Source of the DNA: Pseudomonadota bacterium
GTDB lineage: Bacteria; Pseudomonadota; Gammaproteobacteria; Burkholderiales; Burkholderiaceae_E
Direction of reading: 5' to 3'
Length of the DNA: 64,000 nucleotides
NCBI GenBank assembly: GCA_023389055.1
Contig: JAEWFA010000002.1
Location: 1-64,000, forward strand
The first letter of the stretch is position 1, and the number at the start of each line of letters is the position of its first letter. Made by a program: the position numbers and the translations under genes. The notes under the pieces are model-generated. The model saw nothing but the letters and a program-made list of their open reading frames with translations, did not search any database and was not told where the DNA came from. Shown here in pieces: positions 7,740 through 16,625 of the stretch.

Positions 7740-10508
7740 ATGAACGTACGCACCGACCCGTCGACGCGCCGTGCCGAGATGCGAGCCATCCGGTGGCTGT
7801 CGCTGTCGCACGCGCTCGGCATCGGCCTGTTCGTCGTGCTGATGGGCCTTTTCTTCTGGTACCTGCAGCAACTCGAGGCCGACCAGCAGAAGCAGACGCT
7901 GTATCGCGACATCACCGGCGCGCAGACGGCGCTGCGCCGCGAATTCCGCGACGACCAGGACGAGCTCGTACTGGCGGCGCCCGACTGGTCGGCGCGAGTG
8001 CAGCGCGGGCAGTCGATCGGCAAGCCGGTGGGCGACTTCCTCGCGCAGCAACCGTCCGCGGTCTACGTTGCGATCGCCGATGCCGAGGGCCGCGTCGTCT
8101 ACGTGGCCCGCGCGCGCGACGTCGCACCGCTGGCATCCCGGGCCGAAGGCGCGCGCATCGCCGATGCCGCGGGGCGCGCGGCCTTCGACCAGGCGGGCGC
8201 TACGCTTCGCCCGACCTACACCGCGCCCTTCACCGCGGCATCGAGCGACGTGCTGTTCGAGTTGCAGGTACCGATCGCCGGCACGAGCGGTTTCGGCGGG
8301 ACGGTCATCGTCGGCTACTCGCTGAACCAGGTGATGAGCGGCTCGCTGCTGCAGACGATCCGCGACCGCTACCAGCTCGCCATCGTCGATCGCGACGGCA
8401 ACACGCTGGTCAGCTCGTCGCTGTTCGAGATCGACTTTGCGCATCTCACCTGGGAGGTGGCACTCGACCCGCCCGGCCACGGTGTGCGCCTGCGCGCCTT
8501 CGCGTACGAGCAGCAACCCCATCTGGTCGACCGCACGCTGGTGGCCGCGGTCGTGGGACTGTCGCTCGCGATCCTGGCGAGCCTCGTCGCGCTGTGGGGA
8601 CACGCGCGCCGCCGTCTCTTCGCCGAATACGAACGCGATCGGCTGTTCACGCTGTCGCCCGATCCGTTGTGCGTGTTCGAGACCGACGGCGCGCTGGTGC
8701 GCGGCAATCCCGCGTTTCGCCAGGTGCTCGGCGCCGGCGAGCGGCGACGGCGCATCGACCGCTGGGTTCATCCCGACGACCGTGACCAGGTCGCCATCGC
8801 GCTCGAGCAGATCCGTCGGCCCGGTGTCTCGTCGGCGAGCTTCGAGGCACGTTTTCGCGCGCAGGAACCGGGCATGATCGCCGACGCTGCGCTCGCCGAT
8901 GCGCCAAAGCGTGCGGCGGCGGGCTGGCGCTGGCTGCACTGGTCGCTGCGACGCGATCCCGACGCGCAGCGCCCGTTGCTGTACGCGGTCGCGCGCGACG
9001 TCACCGAGCGACGCAACGCCGAGCTCGCCCTGGCCGCCGAGACCGCCTACCGGCGCGCGATGGAGAACTCGATGCTCACCGGAATGCGCGCCTTCGACAT
9101 GGAGGGACGCATCGGCTACGTGAACCCTGCGTTCTGCAACATGGTCGGCTTCAGCGAGGAAGAGCTCGTCGGCAGCATCCCGCCGTACCCGTACTGGCCC
9201 ACCGCCAACGATGCGAACCGCGAGAATCTCGAGCGCGTGCTCGCCGGTCGCACCGGATCCAGCGGCTTCGAGGTCAAGGTGCGTCGCAAGGACGGCTCGA
9301 TCTTCGATGCCCGGATGTACGTTTCACCGCTCATCGACGCCGAAGGCCGGCAGACCGGATGGATGACGTCGATGACCGACGTCACCGAGCCCAAGCGCAT
9401 CCGCGAGCAGCTCGCCGCGGCGCACGAGCGCTTCACCACCGTGCTCGACGAGCTCGACGCAGCCGTCTCGGTGGTGGCGCGCGCCGCCGAGGGTTCGCGC
9501 CACGGCGCCGAGTTGCTGTTCGCGAACCGGATGTACCGCAGCCTGTTCGGCGCAGACGGCCACAGCCACGAGACGCTGCTCGAAGCGTACGCGCAGGGCG
9601 GCGAGGCGAGCGCGCCCGCCGAGGTCTTCGACGCTACGCGCGGCCTCTGGTTCGACCTGCGCGTGCGGCAGATCCGCTGGGTCGACGGCAGCCCCGTCGA
9701 TCTGCTCGTGGCCACCGACACCACGCGACGCCACGAGATCGAAGAACAGCAACGCGAACAGGACCGCAAGCTGCAGCGCACGTCGCGCCTGGTGACGATG
9801 GGCGAGATGGCGTCGTCGCTGGCGCACGAGCTGAACCAGCCGCTCACGGCGATCGCCAATTACTGCATGGGGATGTCGGCGCGCGTGCGTGCAACGGCCG
9901 CTGCCGGGCAGCCCGTCGCGCCCGAGGACCTGCTGGACCCGCTCGAGAAGACCAGCGCGCAGGCGGCGCGCGCGGGCGAGGTGATTCGTCGCATCCGCAA
10001 TTTCGTCAAGCGCAGCGAGCCCGAGCGCCGACGCTGCGAGGTCGCCACGATCGTCGCCGACGCGGTCGGCCTGGCCGACATCGACGCCCGACGGCTGGGC
10101 ATTCCGATCGTCACCGAGTTGCCCGAGCGGCTGCCGTCGCTGTACGTCGATCCGATCCTGATCGAGCAGGTGTTGCTGAACCTGCTGAAGAACGGCCTCG
10201 ACGCGATGCGCGAGGCGCCCGACGGCGCGGCCCGTCGCGTCGTGCTCGCCGTGGAGCAACACGACGACCAACTGGAGTTCAGCGTCACCGACCGTGGCGC
10301 GGGCCTGCCCGCCGACACGCGCGAGCGGCTCTTCGAGCCCTTCTTCACCACCAAGAGTGAAGGCATGGGGATGGGCCTGAACATCTGCCGCTCGATCGTC
10401 GAGTCGCACAAGGGTCGCCTGTGGGCGCAGACGCCCGAAGGCGGCGGCTGCAGCTTCCGCTTCACGCTTCCGGTCGATGCGCGCGTCGTCGCCGCAGTGC
10501 CTGCCTGA
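7740..10508 (+). CDS. Membrane sensor histidine kinase with PAS domains
   Basis: A 922-residue two-component sensor. It has a first membrane helix (about 17-42), a periplasmic region of about 220 residues, a second helix (about 265-285), two or three PAS-like segments (about 295-415, 435-560 with YVNPAFCNMVGFSEEEL, and a weaker one to about 680), then the HisKA motif SLAHELNQPLTAI (phospho-His near 694), N box NLLKNGLDAM, DRGAGLP and GMGMGLN. All kinase motifs are intact. It is followed 57 bases later by its likely partner regulator and faces the PDH operon across a 180-base gap. A kinase and FixJ-type regulator divergent from aceE recur in Burkholderiales, so control of pyruvate or redox metabolism is a fair guess; the signal is unknown. 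No good ribosome site precedes the ATG. Confidence 0.92.
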   Translation: MNVRTDPSTRRAEMRAIRWLSLSHALGIGLFVVLMGLFFWYLQQLEADQQKQTLYRDITGAQTALRREFRDDQDELVLAAPDWSARVQRGQSIGKPVGDFLAQQPSAVYVAIADAEGRVVYVARARDVAPLASRAEGARIADAAGRAAFDQAGATLRPTYTAPFTAASSDVLFELQVPIAGTSGFGGTVIVGYSLNQVMSGSLLQTIRDRYQLAIVDRDGNTLVSSSLFEIDFAHLTWEVALDPPGHGVRLRAFAYEQQPHLVDRTLVAAVVGLSLAILASLVALWGHARRRLFAEYERDRLFTLSPDPLCVFETDGALVRGNPAFRQVLGAGERRRRIDRWVHPDDRDQVAIALEQIRRPGVSSASFEARFRAQEPGMIADAALADAPKRAAAGWRWLHWSLRRDPDAQRPLLYAVARDVTERRNAELALAAETAYRRAMENSMLTGMRAFDMEGRIGYVNPAFCNMVGFSEEELVGSIPPYPYWPTANDANRENLERVLAGRTGSSGFEVKVRRKDGSIFDARMYVSPLIDAEGRQTGWMTSMTDVTEPKRIREQLAAAHERFTTVLDELDAAVSVVARAAEGSRHGAELLFANRMYRSLFGADGHSHETLLEAYAQGGEASAPAEVFDATRGLWFDLRVRQIRWVDGSPVDLLVATDTTRRHEIEEQQREQDRKLQRTSRLVTMGEMASSLAHELNQPLTAIANYCMGMSARVRATAAAGQPVAPEDLLDPLEKTSAQAARAGEVIRRIRNFVKRSEPERRRCEVATIVADAVGLADIDARRLGIPIVTELPERLPSLYVDPILIEQVLLNLLKNGLDAMREAPDGAARRVVLAVEQHDDQLEFSVTDRGAGLPADTRERLFEPFFTTKSEGMGMGLNICRSIVESHKGRLWAQTPEGGGCSFRFTLPVDARVVAAVPA

Positions 10509-10565
10509 GGCGATGCCCGCTTCATGACCTCCCTTTTCTTCCTGCCCCTGGAGCGAACTGCGTCG

Positions 10566-11246
10566 ATGACCATGACTTCCGAAACGGGTACCGAATCGAC
10601 AGACTCCGGCGAGCCGGGGGAGCACCGCGGCGGCCTCGTCTACGTCGTCGACGACGACGAGGCGGTGCGCGACTCGACGCGCTGGCTGCTGGAAGCGAAC
10701 GGCTTCGAGGTCGTCACCTTCGCCGGCGCCGAGGAATTCCTCGCGCAGCTGCCCGATCCCGAGCCCATCGCATGCCTGCTGCTCGACGTGCGCATGCCCG
10801 GGATGTCGGGGCTGGAGCTGCACGAGGAGCTCGTGCGACGCGGCTCGACGCTGCCGCTGATCTTCGTGACCGGTCACGGCGACGTGCCGATGGCGGTCTC
10901 GCGGATGAAGAAGGGCGCCTACGACTTTCTCGAGAAGCCGTTCAGCGACGCGCAGTTGCGTCAGCTGGTGACCGAGTGCCTGAAGCGGGCCGAGTCGCTG
11001 GCGCGCAACCGGCGCGACGATCGCGAAGCGAGCGAGCGCATCGAGCGGCTCACCGCGCGTGAGCGTCAGGTGCTCGATCTCATCGTCTCGGGCCGGTTGA
11101 ACAAGCAGATTGCCGACGACCTCGGCATCAGCATCAAGACCGTCGAGGCGCATCGCGCGAACATCATGGACAAGCTCGGCGCGCGCACGATGGCCGACCT
11201 GATGCGCATCGCGCTGCGGGCCGGCAACGACAAGCCAGTCCAGTAG
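10566..11246 (+). CDS. FixJ/NarL-type response regulator (REC + LuxR HTH)
   Basis: Response regulator paired with the histidine kinase just upstream. The receiver domain begins VYVVDDDEAVRDS and carries the phospho-acceptor Asp in LLLDVRMPGMSG; the conserved Thr (FVTGHGD) and Lys (LEKPF) follow. The output is a LuxR-type helix-turn-helix, LTARERQVLDLIVSGRLNKQIADDLGIS, with the typical VEAHRANIMDKLG end. The start is unsure: an ATG at 10524 is in frame, but the ATG at 10566 has a GGAG upstream and gives a family-like N-terminus; 226 residues from there. Domain order and the spacing to the kinase gene resemble FixL/FixJ and DctB-like pairs. Targets are not shown; the PDH operon is the nearest candidate. 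Confidence 0.93.
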   Translation: MTMTSETGTESTDSGEPGEHRGGLVYVVDDDEAVRDSTRWLLEANGFEVVTFAGAEEFLAQLPDPEPIACLLLDVRMPGMSGLELHEELVRRGSTLPLIFVTGHGDVPMAVSRMKKGAYDFLEKPFSDAQLRQLVTECLKRAESLARNRRDDREASERIERLTARERQVLDLIVSGRLNKQIADDLGISIKTVEAHRANIMDKLGARTMADLMRIALRAGNDKPVQ

Positions 11247-11279
11247 CGCGCACGGTCGGGACAGCGCGGCACCCGGCGC

Positions 11280-12284
11280 CTAGCGGCGACAGCGCGCGTA
11301 TCCCGGCGTGCGACTCGCGCGCGCGCGCAATTCCTGCAGCAACGCGCGCACCGACGGTTGCGCGAGCAGGCGGCTCGCTCCGGCGATGAAGTAGCGCTCG
11401 GTGCCGATCGGCACGAATCCGAGGTCGAGTTGCACCGCGGCCGCACGCAGTCCGAAGCCGACGTCGGCCAGCCCCGCGGCCACCGACGCCGCCACCGCCA
11501 GGTGCGTGAACTCCTCGCGCTCGTAGCCCGCGATCGCCGAAGGCTCCAGCCCGCGCTCGCGCAGCAGCCGGTCGAACCACGCGCGCGTTCCCGCACCGCG
11601 CTGGCGATTCACGAAGCGCAGCCCCCGCCGGGCAAGATCGGCGACGTCCTTGACCCGGCGCGGGTTGCCGCGCGCCACGATGAGCCCCTGCTCACGGCGC
11701 GCCACCGGCTCGACGAAGCAGCGCGCATCGTCGAACACTGCCGGGCGTTCGCGAGCGCCCGGCAGCGGCTCGGGCAGGTGAAAGCCGGCCAGTTCGGCAT
11801 CGCCTCGCGACAACGCGCCCAGCGCCTGCTCGGACCCCACGAAGCGCACGTTCCAGCGCGCGTCGCCGCCGTCGGCGAGCACACCCTGCAGCAGCAGATC
11901 GTGGCTTGCGGCGACGCGCAGCACCGGCTCGCGCGGCCCGAGCAGCGGCGCCAGCGCCTCGCCGAACGCACGCGACGGCGCCTGCAGCCGGCGCGCCGCC
12001 TCGCGCTCGAAACGCCTGCCCGCCGCGGCGAGCGCAGCTCCGGCGTCGGTGAGACGGCTGCCGTGCCCCTTGACCCGTTCGACCAGTTGCACGCCGAGCA
12101 GCCGTTCGGCGCGCACGAGCTTGCCCCAGGCGCCGCGGTACGAGACGCCGAGCGCGCGTGCGGCGCTGCCCACGCGCGGCGCCTCGCCGAGTGCCTGCAG
12201 CAGGCGCGCGAGCTCGACGACGTCGAGCGATTCCTCGCCGAGGCGCAGCAGCGCCGAGGACGACGATTCGACGGGGATCGGCAC
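11280..12284 (-). CDS. ModE-like regulator with PBP-type ligand-binding domain
   Basis: The N-terminus is a LysR/ModE-type winged helix (LLQALGEAPRVGSAARALGVSYRGAWGKL, about 25-55, then LTDAGAALAAAGRRF). The C-terminal two thirds resemble a periplasmic-binding-protein fold (LRVAASHDLLLQGVLA, RGNPRRVKDVADLAR, FVNRQRGAGTRAWFDRLL) of the PBP_like type found in molybdate/tungstate regulators. It probably senses an oxyanion inside the cell and controls the divergent tupBCA genes 120 bases away. The frame stays open 93 codons further upstream, but that part reads through simple repeats (GGCGATGGCGGC units) and into tupB; I chose the GTG at 12284 for a 334-residue protein. The start lacks a clear ribosome site and is the weak point. 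The stop faces that of the response regulator. Confidence 0.75.
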   Translation of the reverse strand: MPIPVESSSSALLRLGEESLDVVELARLLQALGEAPRVGSAARALGVSYRGAWGKLVRAERLLGVQLVERVKGHGSRLTDAGAALAAAGRRFEREAARRLQAPSRAFGEALAPLLGPREPVLRVAASHDLLLQGVLADGGDARWNVRFVGSEQALGALSRGDAELAGFHLPEPLPGARERPAVFDDARCFVEPVARREQGLIVARGNPRRVKDVADLARRGLRFVNRQRGAGTRAWFDRLLRERGLEPSAIAGYEREEFTHLAVAASVAAGLADVGFGLRAAAVQLDLGFVPIGTERYFIAGASRLLAQPSVRALLQELRARASRTPGYARCRR

Positions 12285-12403
12285 GGTGCGGGCGGTGGCG
12301 ATGGCGGCGGCGATGGCGGTGGCGATGATGAGCAGATGAGTCGAAAGATATGCAACCGCTTGCCGAATCAATCGTTCCCGCAGGCTACACCTAAACTCTG
12401 CCG

Positions 12404-13096
12404 ATGTTCGATGTGTCGATCGAAGACCTGATCCGCAGCTTCGAGGGCGACGTCGTCGCGATCGTCGCGCTGTCGCTGCGGGTGAGCCTGAGCGCGGTCG
12501 CCATCGCCGCGCTGATCGGCCTTCCGCTGGGCGCCTTCGTCGCCGTCGTGCGCTTTCCCGCACGCCCGGTCGTCGTCACGGTCCTGAACGCGATGATGGG
12601 ACTGCCGGCGGTACTGGTCGGCCTGATCGTCTACCTCGCACTTTCGCGCAGCGGTCCGCTGGGAACTTTCGGCCTGCTGTTCACGCCGGCGGCGATGATC
12701 ATCGCGCAGGCCTTCCTCACCACGCCGCTGATCGCCGCGCTCACTCGCCAGACCATCGAAGACGCGTGGCGCCAGCACGGCGAGACGCTGCGCTCGCTGC
12801 GCCTGCCGCTCGCCTCGCGGGTACGGGTGCTGCTGTGGGACTGCCGCTTCTCGGTGCTCGCCGCCTTCCTCGCCGGCCTGGGCCGCGCCATGTCCGAGGT
12901 CGGCACCGTGATGATCGTCGGCGGCAACATCGACGGCTTTACGCGCGTGATGACGACGGCAATCGCACTGGAGACGAGCAAGGGCGACCTGCCGCTGGCG
13001 GTCGCACTCGGGCTGGTGCTGATGACGCTGGTGCTCGCGCTCAACGCGCTCGTGAGCGCGATGCGGGGCATGGCGATGCGACGTTATGGAAGCTGA
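12404..13096 (+). CDS. tupB: Tungstate ABC transporter permease
   Basis: Inner-membrane channel of the TupABC tungstate importer. The 230-residue protein has about five membrane helices and the permease loop near 145-165 (QHGETLRSLRLP, then LAGLGRAMSEVGTVMIVGGN), which docks to the ATPase; the pattern AxSEVGTVMIVGGNI is typical of TupB and of related molybdate permeases. It overlaps tupC by 11 bases, and tupA overlaps tupC, so the three are co-translated. The gene order B-C-A with the binding protein last is unusual compared with A-B-C, yet is recurrent in betaproteobacteria. Confidence 0.88.
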   Translation: MFDVSIEDLIRSFEGDVVAIVALSLRVSLSAVAIAALIGLPLGAFVAVVRFPARPVVVTVLNAMMGLPAVLVGLIVYLALSRSGPLGTFGLLFTPAAMIIAQAFLTTPLIAALTRQTIEDAWRQHGETLRSLRLPLASRVRVLLWDCRFSVLAAFLAGLGRAMSEVGTVMIVGGNIDGFTRVMTTAIALETSKGDLPLAVALGLVLMTLVLALNALVSAMRGMAMRRYGS

Positions 13097-13874
13097 AGTC
13101 GTCGACGCGCTGCGCCCCGTGCGCGCGACGCGCGCAGCACACGACCGGCTGCTCAGCCTGCGCGGAATCGTCTTTCGTCCGGCCGACCGCACGATTCTCG
13201 ACCGCATCGACTTCGACTGGAACGACGCCGGCATCTGCGCGCTGATCGGCCCGAACGGCGCAGGCAAGACCGTGCTGCTGCGCACGATCCACGGCCTGAT
13301 CGCACCGCACGCGGGCGAGTTGCGCTTCGAGGGCCGGTCGCGCCCCGATGGCGATCTCGCGTTCGCCGGGCAGGCACTCGTCTTCCAGCACTCGTCGATG
13401 TTCCGCGGCTCGGCGCTCGACAACCTGCTGGTCGTGCCCCGCATTGCGGCAAGCGCTCGTGCACGGCGCGAACGAGCGCTCGAGATGCTCGAACGGGTCG
13501 GCCTGCGCGAACTGGCACGGGCGCCGGCGCTGAAGCTCTCGGGCGGCGAGCGCCAGCGACTGGCGATTGCACGCGCGTGGCTGATGCGCCCTCGCCTGTT
13601 GCTGCTCGACGAACCCACCGCGAGCCTTGACCCCTCGGCCACCGAGCAGGTCGAGTCACTGATCCGCGACATCCACGCCGATGGTTGCCGCGTCCTGCTC
13701 ACCTCGCACAGCCTCGGCCAGGTTTCGCGGCTGGCCGACGAGGTCGTCTTCCTGCATCGCGGAAGGCTGCTCGAGCGCACGCCCGTCGCCGATTTCTTCT
13801 CCGGCCCTCGCACCAGCGAGGCTCGTCAGTTCCTGCAGGGAGCCCTGCCATGGCATCTGTCTTCGCCCGTCTGA
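13086..13874 (+). CDS. tupC: Tungstate ABC transporter ATP-binding protein
   Basis: ATPase of the tungstate importer, 262 residues. Walker A is GPNGAGKT (about 57-64), the Q-loop is in LVFQHSSMFRGSA, the signature LSGGERQRLAIARA, Walker B LLLLDEPTASLD and the switch His in LLTSHSLGQ. It has no C-terminal Mop/TOBE domain, unlike the classical ModC. The first about 20 residues (MEAEVVDALRPVRATRA) lie over the end of tupB and are not conserved in the family, so a later start is possible. Encoded between tupB and tupA with overlaps on both sides. Confidence 0.9.
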   Translation: MEAEVVDALRPVRATRAAHDRLLSLRGIVFRPADRTILDRIDFDWNDAGICALIGPNGAGKTVLLRTIHGLIAPHAGELRFEGRSRPDGDLAFAGQALVFQHSSMFRGSALDNLLVVPRIAASARARRERALEMLERVGLRELARAPALKLSGGERQRLAIARAWLMRPRLLLLDEPTASLDPSATEQVESLIRDIHADGCRVLLTSHSLGQVSRLADEVVFLHRGRLLERTPVADFFSGPRTSEARQFLQGALPWHLSSPV

Positions 13875-14698
13875 AATCCTTCCGCGCACCGTTCGCCGCG
13901 TTGGCCTTGGTCGCCGCGGTGGGCGTGCCGTCGCATGCCGCCGCGCAGGCGACGACGATCACCGTTGCATCGACGACGTCGACCGAGCAGTCGGGGCTGT
14001 TCAAGCACCTGCTGCCGGCCTTCGAGAACGACACCGGCGTCCAGGTGAAGGTCGTCGCCGTCGGCACCGGCCAGGCGCTTGACATCGGCAGGCGCGGCGA
14101 TGCCGACGTGGTCTTCGTTCACGATCCCGCCGCCGAGGAGAAGTTCATGGCCGACGGTGCCGGCGTCGATCACAAACGCGTCATGTACAACGACTTCGTC
14201 GTCGTCGGCCCGAAGAGCGACCCGGCGAAGATCCGCGGCGACAAGAGCGTCATCGACGCGATGAAGAGAATCGCCGAGGCCAAGGCGCCGTTCGCCTCGC
14301 GCGGCGACCGCAGCGGCACCCACGCGGCCGAGTTGCGCTACTGGAAGGACGCCGGCATCGACGTCGGCGCCGCGAAAGGCCAGTGGTACAAGGAGACCGG
14401 CTCCGGCATGGGTCCGACCCTGAACACCGCCGCCGGCATGAACGCCTACTCGCTCACCGATCGCGGCACCTGGCTGTCCTTCAAGAACCGCGGCGACCTC
14501 GAGATCCTCGTGCAGGGCGACAAGCGCCTTTTCAACCAGTACGGCGTGATGCTGGTGAACCCCGCCAAGCACCCGCAGGTGAGGAAGGAAGCGGGGATGA
14601 AGTTCGTCGACTGGCTGGTGAGCGACAAGGGCCAGCAGGCCATCGCCGATTACAAGGTCAACGGCGAGCAGCTGTTCTTCCCGAACGCGAACGACTGA
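13850..14698 (+). CDS. tupA: Tungstate-binding periplasmic protein
   Basis: Solute-binding protein of TupABC. After a signal peptide (about 1-34, cleaved after AAA near SHAAAQA) the mature protein starts with TTITVASTTSTEQSGL: the TTTS-type motif and the following helix form the oxyanion pocket that sets TupA apart from ModA. Further family features are GTGQALDIGRRGDADVVFVHDP and FASRGDRSGTH. 282 residues, normal for the family. The ATG at 13850 lies inside the end of tupC, with AGGGAG 7-12 bases upstream. Its presence together with ModABC at 45-48 kb means the cell has separate importers for tungstate and molybdate. Confidence 0.92.
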   Translation: MASVFARLKSFRAPFAALALVAAVGVPSHAAAQATTITVASTTSTEQSGLFKHLLPAFENDTGVQVKVVAVGTGQALDIGRRGDADVVFVHDPAAEEKFMADGAGVDHKRVMYNDFVVVGPKSDPAKIRGDKSVIDAMKRIAEAKAPFASRGDRSGTHAAELRYWKDAGIDVGAAKGQWYKETGSGMGPTLNTAAGMNAYSLTDRGTWLSFKNRGDLEILVQGDKRLFNQYGVMLVNPAKHPQVRKEAGMKFVDWLVSDKGQQAIADYKVNGEQLFFPNAND

Positions 14699-14769
14699 AG
14701 CCGGGGCGCCGACGGCCGGCCGCTGCAATCGTGGGCTGCTACGCGCACCGTGCTAGAATCTCGCGCTTC

Positions 14770-14846
14770 GCGCCCGTAGCTCAGTTGGATAGAGTACCTG
14801 GCTACGAACCAGGGGGTCGTGGGTTCGAATCCTGCCGGGCGCGCCA
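14770..14846 (+). tRNA. tRNA-Arg (anticodon ACG)
   Basis: A 77-base cloverleaf: acceptor arm GCGCCCG/CGGGCGC, D-arm with AGCTCAGTTGGATAGAGT, anticodon stem CCTGG/CCAGG around loop CTACGAA (anticodon ACG, read as ICG, so Arg CGU/CGC/CGA), T-arm GGGTTCGAATCC and an encoded CCA end. A TAGAAT box at 14754-14759 is a likely -10 element; no good -35 is visible. A strong hairpin follows at 14853-14882. No integrated element or repeated tRNA 3' end is seen beside it. Confidence 0.97.
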
Positions 14847-14852
14847 ATCGGG

Positions 14853-14882
14853 ACAAGGGCTTACCTCCGGGTAGGCCCTTGT
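14853..14882 (+). terminator. Intrinsic terminator after tRNA-Arg
   Basis: A 12-base arm, ACAAGGGCTTAC, pairs with GTAGGCCCTTGT (one G-U pair) across a 6-base loop, and TGTTT follows. It starts 7 bases after the tRNA CCA end. It also lies directly before the presumed GTG start of the diguanylate cyclase gene, so that gene must either be transcribed through it or start downstream of it. Confidence 0.75.
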
Positions 14883-14890
14883 TGTTTCAG

Positions 14891-16465
14891 GTGAACCCGA
14901 ACCTCCTGTCCGGTTCCGCTGCGTCCGTTTCCGCTGTTCCGGCTCGTACGCCGTCGACGAGCGTCGCAGCGGCCTGTCTTGCGGTACCGCTCGCGCACTA
15001 CCTCGGCGCAAAGGTCGGCGTGCTCTTCACCGCCATGCCCGAGGGTTCGGCGATGCTGTGGCCGCCGAACAGCGTTCTGCTGGCGGCGCTGCTCCTGCTC
15101 GACGGACGGGGCCTCTTGCCGCTGGCGCTGCTGGTGCTGCTCGCCGAAGCGGTGGCCGACGTGCCGGCGTTCTCGCTCACGGAAGCGCTGCTGTTCGGCT
15201 CGATCAACGTGACCGAATCGCTCGTCGCCTTCGCGCTGCTGCGACGTTCCGGCTTCGATCGGCGGTTCGGCACGCTCGGCGACCTGCGCAAGTTCATGCT
15301 GGCCGGTCCGGTCGTGGCCTCGCTTCTCGCGGCGCTCCTGGGCGGCGCCGTCTACAGCCACTTCCGCGGAAACGACACGCCCTACCTGGAATTCGTTCGC
15401 GTCTGGTGGTTCGGCGACGGGCTGGGGCTGCTCGTGTTCACGCCGTTGCTGCTGGGCATCGCAGAGGCGCGCGGGCACGTGGCGCAACGGCTGCGCAGCG
15501 TTCGCCCGGCCGACTGGACGGTGCTCGCGCTGGCCATCGTCGCGTTGGCGCTGTTCATCGGCACACGCGATGCGGCGTTGCTCGGAATGCCCGTCACCCC
15601 CGCGCTGTTGCTGCCGTTCGCGATCGCGGTAGCCGCCCGCTTCGGGCTCGCCGTCGCCGCCGGCACCGCCGCCGCAATGGCGCTCGCGGTCGCCGTCAAG
15701 ACTTCGATCGGACACGCGCCTTTTCACGCCGACGAGGCGCACGAGGCGGTGCTGCGCGCACAGGAGTTCATGTTCGTCCTCGGCGTCGTGACGGTCGGAC
15801 TGGCCGCCCTGCTCTCCGAGGTCCGTTCACGACAGCGCGAGGCCGAACTCGCGACGGCGAGACTCGAGGAAGCGAACGAACGGCTCGAGGCGCGAGTCCT
15901 CGAGAAGACCGGGCAGCTCGAAACGCTCAATCGCGAGTTGCGAACGCTCGCGTCCTTCGACGCGCTGACCGGCATCGCCAACCGGCGCGCGTTCCTCGAG
16001 CAGGCGAACAAGGAGTTCGACAACAGCGTGCGCTACGGCTCGCCGCTGTCGACGCTGATGCTCGACCTCGATCACTTCAAGCGCATCAACGACCATCACG
16101 GCCACCAGGCAGGCGACCGCGTGCTGCAGCACACCGCGGCGGCAATCGTGGAAATGCTTCGCTCGGGCGACCTCGTCGCGCGTTACGGCGGCGAGGAGTT
16201 CGTCGTTCTCGCGCCCCATACCGGCCTGCAGGATGCGGCGGCACTGGCCACGCGCATCCGCGAGCGGATCTCGCGCTGCGCCATTCCGTACGATCACTGC
16301 ACGTTGCAGGTCACGATCAGCATCGGCGTTGCCTCCCGGATCGATGCGGACGCGGACCTGCACGCGCTGCTGCGGCGCGCCGACGCGGCGCTCTACGTTG
16401 CGAAAGAGTCGGGGCGCAATCGGGTGAGGATGGCCGACGAGGCCGAACCGGGCGCCGCGGGCTGA
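14891..16465 (+). CDS. MASE1-GGDEF diguanylate cyclase
   Basis: Makes cyclic di-GMP from two GTP. The N-terminal about 300 residues hold about eight membrane helices of MASE1 type (KVGVLFTAMPEGSAMLWPP near the start is the MASE1 hallmark), then a short coiled coil (about 325-360) and a GGDEF domain with DALTGIANRRAF, DLDHFKRINDHHGHQAGD and the active-site GGEEF. An RSGD five residues before GGEEF is an intact inhibitory (RxxD) site, so the enzyme should be active and product-inhibited. The start is uncertain: no ATG suits, and I use GTG at 14891, 9 bases after the tRNA terminator; 524 residues. The signal sensed by MASE1 is unknown. Confidence 0.88.
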   Translation: MNPNLLSGSAASVSAVPARTPSTSVAAACLAVPLAHYLGAKVGVLFTAMPEGSAMLWPPNSVLLAALLLLDGRGLLPLALLVLLAEAVADVPAFSLTEALLFGSINVTESLVAFALLRRSGFDRRFGTLGDLRKFMLAGPVVASLLAALLGGAVYSHFRGNDTPYLEFVRVWWFGDGLGLLVFTPLLLGIAEARGHVAQRLRSVRPADWTVLALAIVALALFIGTRDAALLGMPVTPALLLPFAIAVAARFGLAVAAGTAAAMALAVAVKTSIGHAPFHADEAHEAVLRAQEFMFVLGVVTVGLAALLSEVRSRQREAELATARLEEANERLEARVLEKTGQLETLNRELRTLASFDALTGIANRRAFLEQANKEFDNSVRYGSPLSTLMLDLDHFKRINDHHGHQAGDRVLQHTAAAIVEMLRSGDLVARYGGEEFVVLAPHTGLQDAAALATRIRERISRCAIPYDHCTLQVTISIGVASRIDADADLHALLRRADAALYVAKESGRNRVRMADEAEPGAAG

Positions 16466-16484
16466 ATCCGATCCGGTTCGGCGT

Positions 16485-16625
16485 TCAATCCTGCCGGGGA
16501 GTCGGCAGTCCGATGCCTTCGGCGAGCATTTCCTCGATGATCACGAGCAATTCGTCGCCGGCCGCTTCGTCGCCGGCCTGCGCCTGTGCCACCAGCGCAT
16601 CGATTCTTGATTGTTCTTCGCCCAT
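16485..16625 (-). CDS. Possible small acidic protein
   Basis: A 46-residue frame starting MGEEQSRIDALVAQAQAGDE and ending LPTPRQD. It is acidic, probably helical, and in the gap between the convergent ends of the diguanylate cyclase gene and livM. Support is weak: the frame is open for 38 codons further upstream with non-coding-like sequence, and the ribosome site (GGCGGA) is mediocre. I do not recognise a family. It may also be a chance frame in GC-rich DNA. Confidence 0.3.
   Translation of the reverse strand: MGEEQSRIDALVAQAQAGDEAAGDELLVIIEEMLAEGIGLPTPRQD

Noticed and set aside
14770..14846. tRNA-Arg as an integration site for a mobile element
   Set aside because: No integrase, no direct repeat of the tRNA 3' end and normal codon use on both sides.
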